Assembly (NCBI GenBank): GCA_019637155.1
Contig: JAHBWE010000008.1
Location: 186,001-250,000, forward strand
Length of the DNA stretch: 64,000 bases
Reading direction: 5' to 3'
Source of the DNA: Labilithrix sp.
GTDB taxonomy: Bacteria; Myxococcota_A; Polyangia; Polyangiales; Polyangiaceae
Shown here: positions 16,811 through 25,702 of the stretch, piece by piece
How the letters are laid out: every line of letters starts with the position of its first letter
How positions within the stretch are numbered: position 1 is the stretch's first letter
The notes under the pieces: model-generated
Seen by the model: the letters and a program-made list of their open reading frames with translations, nothing else
Database searches by the model: none
What the model was told of the DNA's origin: nothing
Program-made: the position numbers and the translations under genes

Positions 16811-18508
16811 TCACGCGCCGGCGGCGAGGACGTCGCGCGTCGCCTCGAAGGCGCGCCGCGCGCGATCCGCCGCCGACTCCACGCCGTCGCCGCCGAGCGA
16901 CTCGCCGACGATGCGGGCCACGCTCGCGCCGTCGAGCGGGGTCTTGAGCACCCGCGCCGCCGCCGCGAGCGCGACGCCGGCGCAAGCCGCCGCGATCGTG
17001 ACCGAGAGCGCCGCCTCGCCGAGCGCGATCGGGAGGACACGCGCGCGCTTCTCGCGCACCACCGTCCGCGCGGCCTCCGGCAGCACGCCGGTGGGATCCA
17101 TCCCGAGGACCGCGAGGACCGCGCCGTCGGAGAGCGCGACGACGGCGCCCGCGCTCGACACGCCACGCTCCGTCGCGACGACGAGCCGCGGCGGGCGGCG
17201 CGCCATTCCGCCGCGGGCGTGCCCGCGCGACGCGAGGACGTCGAGCACCGCGCCGGGGCCGTGCGCGTTCGCGGCGACGATGCCGTGCACCCGCAGGCCG
17301 ACCCCGTTCGCGAGCGCGGGGCCGAGGACGCCGAGCACCGCGTCGGCGGTCCCGATCTCGTCGACGACGAAGCGGAGCGCGATGTCTCGCCCGTCGACGC
17401 CCTCTTCTCCGTGCGGCTCGGGCGCGCGCGGCAACGCGTGCTCGACGTCGACGAACGAGAAGATGCGCTTGCCGTGCTCGTCCGCGAGCATGTTCTCGCA
17501 GACGGCGGCGAGGTCCGAGACGTCGAACGCGGAGCCCGCCGCGCCGACGAACAGCTTCGGGATGCGGCCGATGCCGGGGAAGCCCGGCATCCACGTGAGC
17601 GCGTCGGTGAAGGCGGACTTCACGTCGCGCGCGAGGAGCGCGCCGTGCGTGAGCGGCTCGTCGGCGGGCTCGAGGACCGTGACCGCGAGCGCGCGACCGA
17701 GCGCCTTCACGAGGCGCGGCCCCGGGAACGGACGGAGCGACGTGAGGTGCACCGCGCCGACGTCGTAGCCGCGCGCGCGGAGCTCCGCCGTCGCGCAGAA
17801 GAGCGCGTCGCCGACGGGGCCGGTGCCGACGAGCACGAGCGGCGACTCGCCGAGCGGGATCTTGTCGAACACGTCGTGACGCCGGCCCGACACGGAGCCG
17901 TACTCGCGCAGCGCGGCCCCGAGCGCGAAGGGCACGCGCTCGGCGAAGGCGCGATCGCTGCCCGCCGTGGCGCGCGCGCGCGGCGCGCCGGCGGCGCCGA
18001 CGAAGGCCTGGATCGCGCGCTCGTGCGGGAGGCCGACCATCGCGACGCCGCGGCCGGCCGCGTGCGCGGAGCTCGCGAGGCCGTGCACGACGACGAAGGG
18101 GACCCCCGAGTCCTCCGCCGCGCGATGCGCGACGAGCGTGAGGTCGAACGAGTCCTCCGGTCCCGACGCGGAGAGCACGCCCCAGCCGAGGTCGGCCAGC
18201 GCGGCGAGGTCCTCCGCGCCGTGCCCCGCGATCGCGTGCGCGACGACGCCGGCGCGCGCGGCGGCGGCCTTGCGGAGGCCGTCACGCATCGTCGCGAAGG
18301 CGGCGATCGGCCCGAAGAGCGCGGCGCGCTCGCCCTTGTCCGCCGCCGCGAGCGCGGTCGCGAGGTCGCCGTGCGCGAGGAGCTGGCTGCCCGTCATCTT
18401 CTCGGCGAGCGTGAACGCCGCGACGGCGTCGAGCATCTCGAGCTTCACCGCCGCCCCGCGCACTGACTGCACCGCCGGTGTCTCCGCGGTTCGTTCGAGC
18501 TCGTCCAT
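16811..18508 (-). CDS. Pyruvate:ferredoxin oxidoreductase-like alpha/gamma fusion without TPP domain
   Basis: 565 residues. Residues about 15-200 resemble the pyrimidine-binding PorA domain of 2-oxoacid:acceptor oxidoreductases (EKMTGSQLLAHG, then GWGVLSASGPEDSFDLTLVAH and SGVPFVVVHGLASS). Residues about 215-330 match the PFOR domain II fold (LVLVGTGPVGDAL ... VGAVHLTSLRPFPG ... VLEPADEPLTHG). The C-terminal part (about 375-550) resembles the gamma subunit. There is no CxxCxxC ferredoxin motif and no beta-type TPP-binding domain, and no such gene is adjacent. Either a subunit whose partner lies elsewhere, or a diverged non-catalytic relative. Family-level call moderate, function unsure. Confidence 0.6.
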   Translation of the reverse strand: MDELERTAETPAVQSVRGAAVKLEMLDAVAAFTLAEKMTGSQLLAHGDLATALAAADKGERAALFGPIAAFATMRDGLRKAAAARAGVVAHAIAGHGAEDLAALADLGWGVLSASGPEDSFDLTLVAHRAAEDSGVPFVVVHGLASSAHAAGRGVAMVGLPHERAIQAFVGAAGAPRARATAGSDRAFAERVPFALGAALREYGSVSGRRHDVFDKIPLGESPLVLVGTGPVGDALFCATAELRARGYDVGAVHLTSLRPFPGPRLVKALGRALAVTVLEPADEPLTHGALLARDVKSAFTDALTWMPGFPGIGRIPKLFVGAAGSAFDVSDLAAVCENMLADEHGKRIFSFVDVEHALPRAPEPHGEEGVDGRDIALRFVVDEIGTADAVLGVLGPALANGVGLRVHGIVAANAHGPGAVLDVLASRGHARGGMARRPPRLVVATERGVSSAGAVVALSDGAVLAVLGMDPTGVLPEAARTVVREKRARVLPIALGEAALSVTIAAACAGVALAAAARVLKTPLDGASVARIVGESLGGDGVESAADRARRAFEATRDVLAAGA

Positions 18509-18588
18509 GATGGGCGAACGATGCGCGAACCCCTTCTCGCGCGCAAGAGGCGCCTTGCCACGATGCGTCGCGCGCCCCGCCGACCGAG

Positions 18589-19059
18589 CTACCGCCCTTG
18601 CGACGGGTTGGACGGGAGCGGCTCGATCCGCGGCGAAGGCGCGGGAACGAGCGGGGTCGAAGGCCGCGGCGCGGTGTTGTCTCGGGGGAGCGCGCCGGCC
18701 GGGGCCGCGCCGGCCGCCTGCGGGGGACCGACCCATTTCACGCAGACGCCGGCGGCGTTGGCGCGCGAATAACCTTGATCGAGGAACGTGCGCACGACCG
18801 CGTCGCACCCGAGCTTGGCCGCCTTCTCCGTCAGCGCCTGCGCGACGTCGTCCGGATGCGCCTCGCTCCCGAAGCCGATCGCCTGCACGAGCGCGATCTC
18901 GTAGTAGGGGCGGGTCGGGAGCGGCTGATCGGCGAGGTAGAGCTCCACCGGGCGGCCGGTCGGGGGCTCCGGCGCGCGGAACATCGCCTGGTGCGTCTCG
19001 GTGTGGCCGCACGCGACGAGGAGCACGGAGAGCGGGAGGAGCACGGAGAGGCGGGTCAC
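18589..19059 (-). CDS. Predicted lipoprotein, paralogue of neighbour
   Basis: 156 residues, lipobox LVAC (Cys17). The mature domain (VELYLADQPLPTRPYYEIALVQAIG ... AAKLGCDAVV) shares its pattern with the upstream gene product: P-V-x-[IL]-Y, a hydrophobic L-x-V strand, then an alanine-rich helix leading to G-x-x-[AV]-V. This is reminiscent of small beta-alpha domains in outer-membrane lipoproteins (DUF4156-like). Pro-rich C-terminus. Starts inside the upstream stop (ATGA). Confidence 0.65.
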   Translation of the reverse strand: MTRLSVLLPLSVLLVACGHTETHQAMFRAPEPPTGRPVELYLADQPLPTRPYYEIALVQAIGFGSEAHPDDVAQALTEKAAKLGCDAVVRTFLDQGYSRANAAGVCVKWVGPPQAAGAAPAGALPRDNTAPRPSTPLVPAPSPRIEPLPSNPSQGR

Positions 19060-19580
19060 AGCTCGCTGTCCTCTGGCTCGAGGGGAGGCGAAGGCGCCGG
19101 CGGGAGGAGCGGCCCGTCCTTCGAGGGGGGGAGCTGCGTCGTCATCGCGCGCCCGAACATCGAGAGCGTCATCAGCTCGTCATTTGTAGAATACACACGA
19201 GTACCGGAGCACGTCGCGCCGAGGCTGCACGTGTAGTAGTACTGCTCGACGTGCATGCGCCCCGCGAGCTCGAAGCGCGCGCGCGTGCCCTCGATGACGG
19301 CGACGTTGCCGCCGATCGCCGCGACGCGCGCGAGGAACTGCGGGAGGAGCGTCTCGACCGTCGCCTCCTGCTGCATCGCGTGCACCTCGACGACGCCGAG
19401 ATCGACCGCGTCCGGCGGCGGGCGGCCCGTCGCGTAGATCGCGACCGGACCGGAGTACGCGCCGAGCTGCACCGGCCCCGTCCGCACCGCGCTCCCGCCG
19501 ATCGACGAGCAACCGCCGAGCGCGAGCGCGACGACGAGCACGGCGAGCCGCGTCACCGCTTCGGCGTCACGATACACCAT
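19056..19580 (-). CDS. Predicted lipoprotein, paralogue of neighbour
   Basis: 174 residues. Lipobox LGGC after a hydrophobic leader (LAVLVVALALGGC). Mature part PVAIYATGRPPPDAVDLGVVEVHA ... IGGNVAVIEG parallels the downstream gene, and the C-terminus is Pro/Asp/Glu-rich. Two Cys in TCSLGATC probably form a disulfide. Start ATG at 19580 gives a compact signal peptide; ATG 19592 is also possible. The pair is probably a tandem duplication, co-translated through an ATGA overlap. Confidence 0.65.
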   Translation of the reverse strand: MVYRDAEAVTRLAVLVVALALGGCSSIGGSAVRTGPVQLGAYSGPVAIYATGRPPPDAVDLGVVEVHAMQQEATVETLLPQFLARVAAIGGNVAVIEGTRARFELAGRMHVEQYYYTCSLGATCSGTRVYSTNDELMTLSMFGRAMTTQLPPSKDGPLLPPAPSPPLEPEDSEL

Positions 19581-19717
19581 CGGCGGAAGCATACAGCGGT
19601 CGGACCCCGAGCGCCGGGCGCCGCCGGAGCTGGGCTGGCGCGACGATACCGCAACCCTTCGGAACCATTGTCTTCCGAATTGCATCGCCCGCGACGTGAA
19701 AACACGTTGGTCGCTGC

Positions 19718-19723
19718 TATACC
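19718..19723 (+). promoter_or_regulatory. TATACC -10-like hexamer, possible leaderless start
   Basis: TATACC is 6 nt before the GTG start of the kinase at 19730, in a locally AT-richer stretch. Predicted transcription start falls on the start codon. Confidence 0.3.
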
Positions 19724-19729
19724 GCGAGG

Positions 19730-21091
19730 GTGACGCTAGACCGCGGGCAGATCCTGGCCGGAAAGTACCTCGTCGAGCGCACGCTCGGCGAGGGCGGCTT
19801 CGGCATCGTGCTCGAGGCCACCCACCTCGTCCTCGGGGAGCGCGTCGCGATCAAGGTCCTGAAGGCAGAGCTCGCGCGCGACGAGGTCGTCGTCGCTCGC
19901 TTCCTCCGCGAGGCTCGTGCGGCCGCGCGCATACGCGGCGAGCACGTCGCGCGCGTCCTCGACGTGGGATCGTCTCCGGGGGAGCCGCCGTATATCGTGA
20001 TGGAGCACCTGGTGGGCAACGACCTCGGAAAGCTCGTGGCGACGCGCGGCGCGCTCCCGGTCGCGACCGCGATCGATCACATCCTCCAGGCGTGCACCGC
20101 GCTCGCGGAGGCGCACGCGCTCGGCATCGTCCATCGCGACGTCAAGCCATCGAACCTCTTCCTCACGACGCGACCCGACGGCACGCCGTCGCTCAAGGTG
20201 CTCGACTTCGGAATCGCGAAGGCCGCGCCCACGTCCGACGCGGCGCCGAGCTTCACGCGCACACAAGACGTGGTCGGCACCCCGCTCTACATGGCCCCCG
20301 AGCAGATGCGCTCGGCGAAGGTCGTCGATCGTCGCACGGACGTCTGGGCCCTCGGGGCGACGCTCTACGAGCTGCTCGCCGGCAAGCCCGCCTTCGACGG
20401 CGCGACCGTCTCGGACATCTACGCGATGGTGCTCACCGAATCGCCGGCACCGCTCGATGTGTCCGTACCCGCACCGGTCGCCGCCGCGATCGCGTGTTGC
20501 CTCGAGAAGACCGCCGAGCGCCGCTTCCCGGACGTCACCTCGTTCGCCGCGGCGATCGCGCCGTTCGGGACCGGCCGCGTCGGCGCGCCCACCGTCGGCG
20601 CGATGACGGCCGGGAGCCTCCCGCCCGCGAGCCTCCCGGTCACGACCCTGCCGCAGACCGTGCTCGCGCAGCGTCACACGCTGGCGCTCAGCCCGATCGC
20701 GACCGCGCCTCGCGCGAGAACGCGGCGCGGCGCGCTCCTCGCCCTCCTCGCGCTGGCTGCCGTCGTCGGCGCGGCGATCGCGGTATATCCACGCGCGCGC
20801 GTCGGCGCAGCGTCGCGGCCGGCGCCGGCCCCAGCCCCAACGGCGGCCCCTGACGCGACTGTGGCCGAGGTCGCCTCCGAGCCCGCGCCGACGCCGGAGA
20901 CGGCCGCGCCGGCCGCCGTGGTCACCGAGCTGCAAGCGCGCGCGACGACCCCCGCGAGCGCGAAGCAGCGGCAGACGAAGTCACGCAAGCAACCCGAGGC
21001 CAAGCTCGAGCCGAAGCCCGAGGTCGACCCCGAGCCGTCCGCCCCCGCGGCGTCCTCACCCCGCGGCGTCGCGACGTCGCGCTTCGAATGA
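19730..21091 (+). CDS. Hanks-type Ser/Thr protein kinase, membrane-anchored
   Basis: 453 residues. Kinase domain at about 10-270: glycine loop GEGGFG, VAIKVLK lysine, catalytic IVHRDVKPSN, LDFGIAK and MAPEQ. RD-type kinase with all key residues present, so probably active. A single membrane segment (LLALLALAAVVGAAIAV) near residue 340 is followed by a Pro/Ala/Glu-rich periplasmic tail ending in a Lys-rich stretch. Forms a module with a lipoprotein, a TPR-membrane protein and a second lipoprotein (21088-24238), all coupled or separated by a few nt, suggesting a shared signalling or envelope function. A paralogous module lies at 27895-31890. Confidence 0.9.
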   Translation: MTLDRGQILAGKYLVERTLGEGGFGIVLEATHLVLGERVAIKVLKAELARDEVVVARFLREARAAARIRGEHVARVLDVGSSPGEPPYIVMEHLVGNDLGKLVATRGALPVATAIDHILQACTALAEAHALGIVHRDVKPSNLFLTTRPDGTPSLKVLDFGIAKAAPTSDAAPSFTRTQDVVGTPLYMAPEQMRSAKVVDRRTDVWALGATLYELLAGKPAFDGATVSDIYAMVLTESPAPLDVSVPAPVAAAIACCLEKTAERRFPDVTSFAAAIAPFGTGRVGAPTVGAMTAGSLPPASLPVTTLPQTVLAQRHTLALSPIATAPRARTRRGALLALLALAAVVGAAIAVYPRARVGAASRPAPAPAPTAAPDATVAEVASEPAPTPETAAPAAVVTELQARATTPASAKQRQTKSRKQPEAKLEPKPEVDPEPSAPAASSPRGVATSRFE

Positions 21092-22155
21092 AGCGACGCT
21101 CCCTCCTCGCGCTCCTCGTCGCGGCGAGCGGCTGCAACGCCCTCCTCGGCATCGAGGCGGGCGAGTACGATCCTCCACGAGACGTCCAGCGCGATGTGCC
21201 GCGCGACGCCCCGAGCGGCGACGACGACGACGACGTCACGCCGAACGACGCCGGCGCGGGCGTCGTTCGCCCCGAGGTAATGGACGGCGGCGTGGCCGTG
21301 CTCGCAACGGACATGGCCATCGACGCCATCACGGTCGGCGCGACGCACGTGTTCTGGACGAACCGCAGGAGCCGCACCATCTCACGCGCACCGATCGGGG
21401 GTGGCGAGACGGAGGCCTTCGTCGAGAGCACGGAGAACTCACTCGGCGCGACGATCGTCGCGAAAGACGGCGCCGTGTACTTCCTGAGAGCCGGCGTCCA
21501 CCGCTGCCCGGAGAGCGCGTGCGCGGCGACCGGCCCCGAGCGCGTGGTCCCGCCGCCCGCATCCATCTTCACGGTCGCAGGCCCTGGCGCCACGTACGCG
21601 AGGGGCAGCGGCCTCTATCACTGCCCCGTGCTCCCGTGCGCGGGCAGCGACGTGCAGATCGCCGAGGGCGGAGCTCGCATCATCTGGAGCATCACGAGCA
21701 CCAGCGACGAGGCGGTATGGGCGAGCTCGGTCGCCGACGGACCGCTCACCATCTTCGCGCGTGACCTCTCGCGCGCAAGCCCCGAGCGCGTCGTCTCGCC
21801 CCCGCAAGACGCCGGTACGCTCGGCGTCTTCGCGCTGTCGGTCGCCGACGCGTGGCTCGTGTTCTCCACCACGGACGGGCTCTACCAAACGCAGCTCGGC
21901 GGAGCCGGCCCCAACCACCGGCTCGCCGACGGCGACATCCGCAGCTTCGTCGTGCGCGGCGGACAGATCTACTACACCGACACGACCCACGGTGCCGTGC
22001 TGGTGCGCCCGCTCGAGACGCCGTCCAGTCCCGCGTCGGTCCTCGCGGCGGAGCAACCGAACGCCCACGCGCTCGCGATCGGCCCCGACCGCACGCTGTA
22101 CTGGGCCGTCACCGACGACGCCGGCAGTCGGCTCGTCCGGCTCGTGAGACAATAG
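21088..22155 (+). CDS. Lipoprotein with probable beta-propeller, CNALLGIE type
   Basis: 355 residues. Signal peptide and lipobox ASGC with mature N-terminus CNALLGIEAGE, then an acidic linker (DDDDD) and repeated units such as GATHVFWTNRRSRTISRAPIGGG, RGGQIYYTDTTHG and RTLYWAVTDDAGSRLVRL. These match the blades of myxobacterial surface propeller lipoproteins that report values to an unknown partner. Starts in the kinase stop codon (ATGA). Closely similar in architecture to the gene at 23072. Confidence 0.7.
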   Translation: MKRRSLLALLVAASGCNALLGIEAGEYDPPRDVQRDVPRDAPSGDDDDDVTPNDAGAGVVRPEVMDGGVAVLATDMAIDAITVGATHVFWTNRRSRTISRAPIGGGETEAFVESTENSLGATIVAKDGAVYFLRAGVHRCPESACAATGPERVVPPPASIFTVAGPGATYARGSGLYHCPVLPCAGSDVQIAEGGARIIWSITSTSDEAVWASSVADGPLTIFARDLSRASPERVVSPPQDAGTLGVFALSVADAWLVFSTTDGLYQTQLGGAGPNHRLADGDIRSFVVRGGQIYYTDTTHGAVLVRPLETPSSPASVLAAEQPNAHALAIGPDRTLYWAVTDDAGSRLVRLVRQ

Positions 22156-22160
22156 CCGGG

Positions 22161-23072
22161 ATGAGACGCGCGACGCTCCTCGTCGTCCTGGGCCTGGTGA
22201 GCACACCCGCGGTCGCCAGCGCCGACGGGGGCGACGCCGAGGCGCTCTTCGTCCAGGGCAACGCGCTCGTCGCGCAGGGCAAGTACGCAGAGGCATGTCC
22301 AAAGCTCGCGGAGAGCGAGCGGCTCGAGCCCGCGATCGGCACGCGCTTCAACCTCGCCGACTGTTACGAGCACCTCGGACGCACGGCGTCGGCGCACGCG
22401 ACGTTCCTCGACGTCGCGCGACTGGCGCACGCGGCGGGCAAGTTCGAGCGCGAGCGCCTCGCGAAGGAGCGCGCCGCCGCGCTCGCGCCGCGGCTCGCGA
22501 AGGTGAAGCTCGACGTGAGGTCGGTGGCGAACGGGCTCGAGATCCGGATCGACGACGCGGTCGTCCCGCGCGCGACGTGGCGCGACGAGCACGTCCTCGA
22601 TCCCGGCCCCCACGCGCTGACCGCGACGGCCGCGGGGCGCGCGCCGCTCCGCCTCGCCGCGACCGCGAAGGAGGGCGCCGTCACGGTCGTCGCCGTGCCC
22701 GAGCTCGCGGCGCCGCGACGCGAAGCACCCCCCACCGCGCCGGACGCGCCCGCCGGCTCCGGGCGGCGCACCCTCGCCCTCGCGCTCGGCGGCGGCGGCG
22801 TCGCCGGGCTCGTCGTCGGCAGCATCGCGGGCGCGCTCGCCCTCTCGTCGAGGAGCCGCGCCGAAGACCTCTGTCCGCAGACGACCTTCCGCTTCCGCTG
22901 CCCGACCGAGGAGGGCGCCGACGAGTGGCGCTCCGCCAACACCGCCGGGAACGTCGCGACGATCGGGTTCATCGCCGGCGGCGCGATGCTCGTGGCCGCG
23001 ATCGCGATCTGGCTCACGGCCCCGAGCGCGACGCCGAGCGCGCGGCTCCCGACCTGGAGCTCGAGCTTTTGA
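22161..23072 (+). CDS. Secreted TPR/PEGA-like protein with two C-terminal membrane segments
   Basis: 303 residues: signal peptide (LLVVLGLVSTPAVASA), TPR-like helices (about 25-105, with ALFVQGNALVAQGKYAEACPKL and RFNLADCYEHLG), a PEGA-like beta region (DPGPHALTATAAG), and two hydrophobic segments near the end (LALALGGGGVAGLVVGSIAGAL and VATIGFIAGGAMLVAAIAIWL). Probably sits in the envelope with the TPR part in the periplasm. Paralogue at 30901-31890 shares the same domain order. Its TGA overlaps the ATG of the next gene by one base (TGATG). Confidence 0.75.
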   Translation: MRRATLLVVLGLVSTPAVASADGGDAEALFVQGNALVAQGKYAEACPKLAESERLEPAIGTRFNLADCYEHLGRTASAHATFLDVARLAHAAGKFERERLAKERAAALAPRLAKVKLDVRSVANGLEIRIDDAVVPRATWRDEHVLDPGPHALTATAAGRAPLRLAATAKEGAVTVVAVPELAAPRREAPPTAPDAPAGSGRRTLALALGGGGVAGLVVGSIAGALALSSRSRAEDLCPQTTFRFRCPTEEGADEWRSANTAGNVATIGFIAGGAMLVAAIAIWLTAPSATPSARLPTWSSSF

Positions 23073-24238
23073 TGCGCCGCGCAGCGATCGCGACGCTCGC
23101 CGTCCTCGCGGGGTGCAACGCGCTCCTCGGGATCGAGCCCGCGGTCCACGACGCGCCGGACGCGCGATCGCCGGAGCCGGAGCCGGAGCCGGAGGAGACG
23201 GGCGCGCCTTCCCACCCCGACGATCCGCCGACGCCGCTCGTCGACGCCGCGACGCCCGATCCGGGACCGCCGGAGCCTGGACTGTGCGTCGATCTCCCGA
23301 ACAACCCCCGTCACTGCGGGCGCTGCGATCACGACTGCGGGCCGGGCGCGTGCAAAGCAGGAGTCTGCCAGCCGGGCGTGCTCGCGATCGACGTGAACAC
23401 CCCCGAGGCCTTCGTCGTCACCTCGAGCCACGTCTACTACCAGACCGGCGGAGGCGACGTGCAACGCGTCCCCATCTACGGCGGCCCCGTCGCGACCCTC
23501 TACAGCGCGGGCGCGGCGGGCCTGGGCACGAACCTCGTCGTGCGCGGCGAGCACGTCTACTTCGGCGACCACCCGGGCAAGCGCGTCGTCCGCTGTCCGC
23601 TGGCGGGAGCGTGCACGCCCGAGGTGGTGATCCCGAACCTCCCGCAACCGAACCTGATCGCGTCCGGCGACAGCGGCCTCTACGTCACGAACGGCGTGCG
23701 CTCGACCCATATCTACCGCTGCGACGGCGATACCTGCGCGAGCCCCACCGTCTTTACCGCGGACGAGGACGGGATCAACCAGCTCGTCGTGAGCGGTCAG
23801 ACGCTCGTCTGGGCGGTGTACATGGCCGATGGAACGGCGATGGTCCGCACCGCCCAGACGACCGACCCGACGCCGCGGACGCTCTTCGAAAACATGTTCG
23901 GCGGCGGCATCGGCATCAGCGCGCTCACCGTGATCGGCCCGCGCGCCTACTTCGTGCTCCGCAGCGAGCTCTCCAGCGTGCACCTCACCGACGGCACGCC
24001 GCCTCGCCTCCACTCGAACCTCCACGTCATGGCGTTCCAGCTCGAGCCGTGGAACGGCTCCTTCTGGTTCGGCAACTACTACACCGGCGACGTGCGCCGA
24101 TGGCCGCTCGGCGCCGACGCGGGGGCGCCGCCGATCCTCGAGGTCGACTCGGATCCCCTCCTCCATGACATGAGGGTGGAGTCGACCGGCATCTACTGGA
24201 CGTCGAACAAGCGCCTCATGCGCCTCGCCCACCCGTGA
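23072..24238 (+). CDS. Lipoprotein with probable beta-propeller, CNALLGIE type
   Basis: 388 residues. Lipobox AGC, mature N-terminus CNALLGIEPAVHD, an acidic Pro/Glu linker, a Cys-rich knot (NNPRHCGRCDHDCG ... GACKAGVC) as in many myxobacterial surface proteins, then propeller-like repeats (VVTSSHVYYQTGGGDVQRVPIYGG, RGEHVYFGDHPGKRVVRCPL). Last gene of the 19730 operon. Function unknown; likely surface or periplasmic sensor or scaffold. Confidence 0.7.
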   Translation: MRRAAIATLAVLAGCNALLGIEPAVHDAPDARSPEPEPEPEETGAPSHPDDPPTPLVDAATPDPGPPEPGLCVDLPNNPRHCGRCDHDCGPGACKAGVCQPGVLAIDVNTPEAFVVTSSHVYYQTGGGDVQRVPIYGGPVATLYSAGAAGLGTNLVVRGEHVYFGDHPGKRVVRCPLAGACTPEVVIPNLPQPNLIASGDSGLYVTNGVRSTHIYRCDGDTCASPTVFTADEDGINQLVVSGQTLVWAVYMADGTAMVRTAQTTDPTPRTLFENMFGGGIGISALTVIGPRAYFVLRSELSSVHLTDGTPPRLHSNLHVMAFQLEPWNGSFWFGNYYTGDVRRWPLGADAGAPPILEVDSDPLLHDMRVESTGIYWTSNKRLMRLAHP

Positions 24239-24244
24239 GCGTGG

Positions 24245-25624
24245 TCAGAGCAGGTTGGCGGCGAGCTCGGCGAGCTCGCTGCGTTCGCCGCGCGTCAGCG
24301 TGATGTGGGCGGCGACCTTCTCGCCGCGGAAGCGGTCCGCCGCGACGGAGAGGCCGTTCGAGGCGCTGTCGACGTACGGATTGTCGATTTGCCCAGGATC
24401 GCCGGTAAGGACGATTTTTGTGCCATCTCCGGATCGCGTGATGATCGTCTTCACCTCGTGCGGGGTGAGGTTCTGCGCCTCGTCGACGATGATGTACTGC
24501 TGCGGGAGCGAGCGGCCGCGGATGTACGTGAGCGGCTCGACCTGGAGCTGGCCGCTGTCGAGGAGCTCGGCGTAGGCGCGGGGGCCCTTGCGCGTGCCGC
24601 TCGAGAACAGGAACTCGAGGTTGTCGAAGATCGGCTGCATCCAGGGGTTCAGCTTCTCGTCGACGTCGCCGGGCAAGAAGCCGATGTCGCGGCCGAGCGG
24701 CATGACCGGGCGCGAGACGAGCATGCGCGTGTAGACGCCGTCCTCGATCGTGCGCTTGAGGCCAGCCGCGAGCGCGAGGAGCGTCTTGCCGGTGCCGGCC
24801 TTCCCGATCAGCGTGACGAGGCGGACGTTCTCGTCGAGGAGGATGTCGAGCGCGTGGCTCTGCTCCTTGTTGCGCGGGCGCACGCCGATGACGCCCTCGC
24901 GCGGGGTGCGGAGCGCGACGATCTCCTTCTTCCCCGCGTCGTAGCGGCCGAGCGCGGTGTGGGACGCGTTCGCCCGATCGCGGAGGAGGATGCACATGTT
25001 CGCGATGAGCGGCGCGGGCCCTTCTTTTCCGGCGCGGGAGAGGTCGCGGACGGACTTGTCGTCCTTCGGCGGCTCGAGGAGGTGCGGCGGGACCGGGATC
25101 TTGCCGTCCTGGAAGAAGGCGTCGATCTCGTCGGCGGACACCTCGACGTCGGTGACGCCGGTGTCGACGCGCTCGGGCGTGACGCGCTGGTTCTCGTAGG
25201 TCTCCGCCGGCATGCCGAGCGCGTCGGCCCGGATGCGGAGGTTCGTGTCCATCGTGACGAAGATGGTCGGCGACCCCGCGTTCTGCTCGCGGACCTCGAA
25301 GGCGGTCTGCAGGATCGCGGCGTCCATCGCCTGCTTGTCGATCGCGGTCGGCAGCTCCGGGAAGCGCGCCGGCACGAAGACGGTGAGCGACCCGCCCGAC
25401 TTGATCGGGACGCCCTTCGAGAGGGAGCCGCCCTGATCGCGGAGGTCGTCGAGGAGGCGGACGACGTGGCGCGCGTTCCTGCCGCGCTCGGAGCCTTCGC
25501 GCTTGAACTGATCGACCTCCTCGATGACGTAGATCGGGATGATGACGTCGTTGTCGTCGAACTTGAAGATCGCGTTGGGGTCGTGAAGCAGGATGTTCGT
25601 GTCGAGAACGTAGTTCTTCTTCAT
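24245..25624 (-). CDS. PhoH-family ATPase with N-terminal PIN domain (YlaK-like)
   Basis: 459 residues. N-terminal PIN nuclease domain (YVLDTNILLHDP, with further acidic residues such as MDTN near residue 130), then a PhoH P-loop domain: Walker A LIGKAGTGKT, Walker B IIVDEAQNLTP, and TGDPGQID. PIN-PhoH proteins are thought to be RNA helicase-nucleases. Length matches the family (about 440-470 aa). ATG at 25624 opens directly on the PIN motif. Tail-to-tail with the module-A operon. Confidence 0.95.
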   Translation of the reverse strand: MKKNYVLDTNILLHDPNAIFKFDDNDVIIPIYVIEEVDQFKREGSERGRNARHVVRLLDDLRDQGGSLSKGVPIKSGGSLTVFVPARFPELPTAIDKQAMDAAILQTAFEVREQNAGSPTIFVTMDTNLRIRADALGMPAETYENQRVTPERVDTGVTDVEVSADEIDAFFQDGKIPVPPHLLEPPKDDKSVRDLSRAGKEGPAPLIANMCILLRDRANASHTALGRYDAGKKEIVALRTPREGVIGVRPRNKEQSHALDILLDENVRLVTLIGKAGTGKTLLALAAGLKRTIEDGVYTRMLVSRPVMPLGRDIGFLPGDVDEKLNPWMQPIFDNLEFLFSSGTRKGPRAYAELLDSGQLQVEPLTYIRGRSLPQQYIIVDEAQNLTPHEVKTIITRSGDGTKIVLTGDPGQIDNPYVDSASNGLSVAADRFRGEKVAAHITLTRGERSELAELAANLL

Positions 25625-25686
25625 GCGGGATTGGCGCGCGCGCGTCCGAGGTGTTCCCAGCCGTAGCCCGATCTCACCAGATCGTC

Positions 25687-25692
25687 TAGTGT
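25687..25692 (+). promoter_or_regulatory. TAGTGT -10-like hexamer
   Basis: TAGTGT lies 10 nt before ATG 25703, so a predicted transcript would have 0-4 nt of leader. The in-frame GTG inside this hexamer (25691) is therefore unlikely to be the start. Confidence 0.3.
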
Positions 25693-25702
25693 GGACGCCC
25701 GA

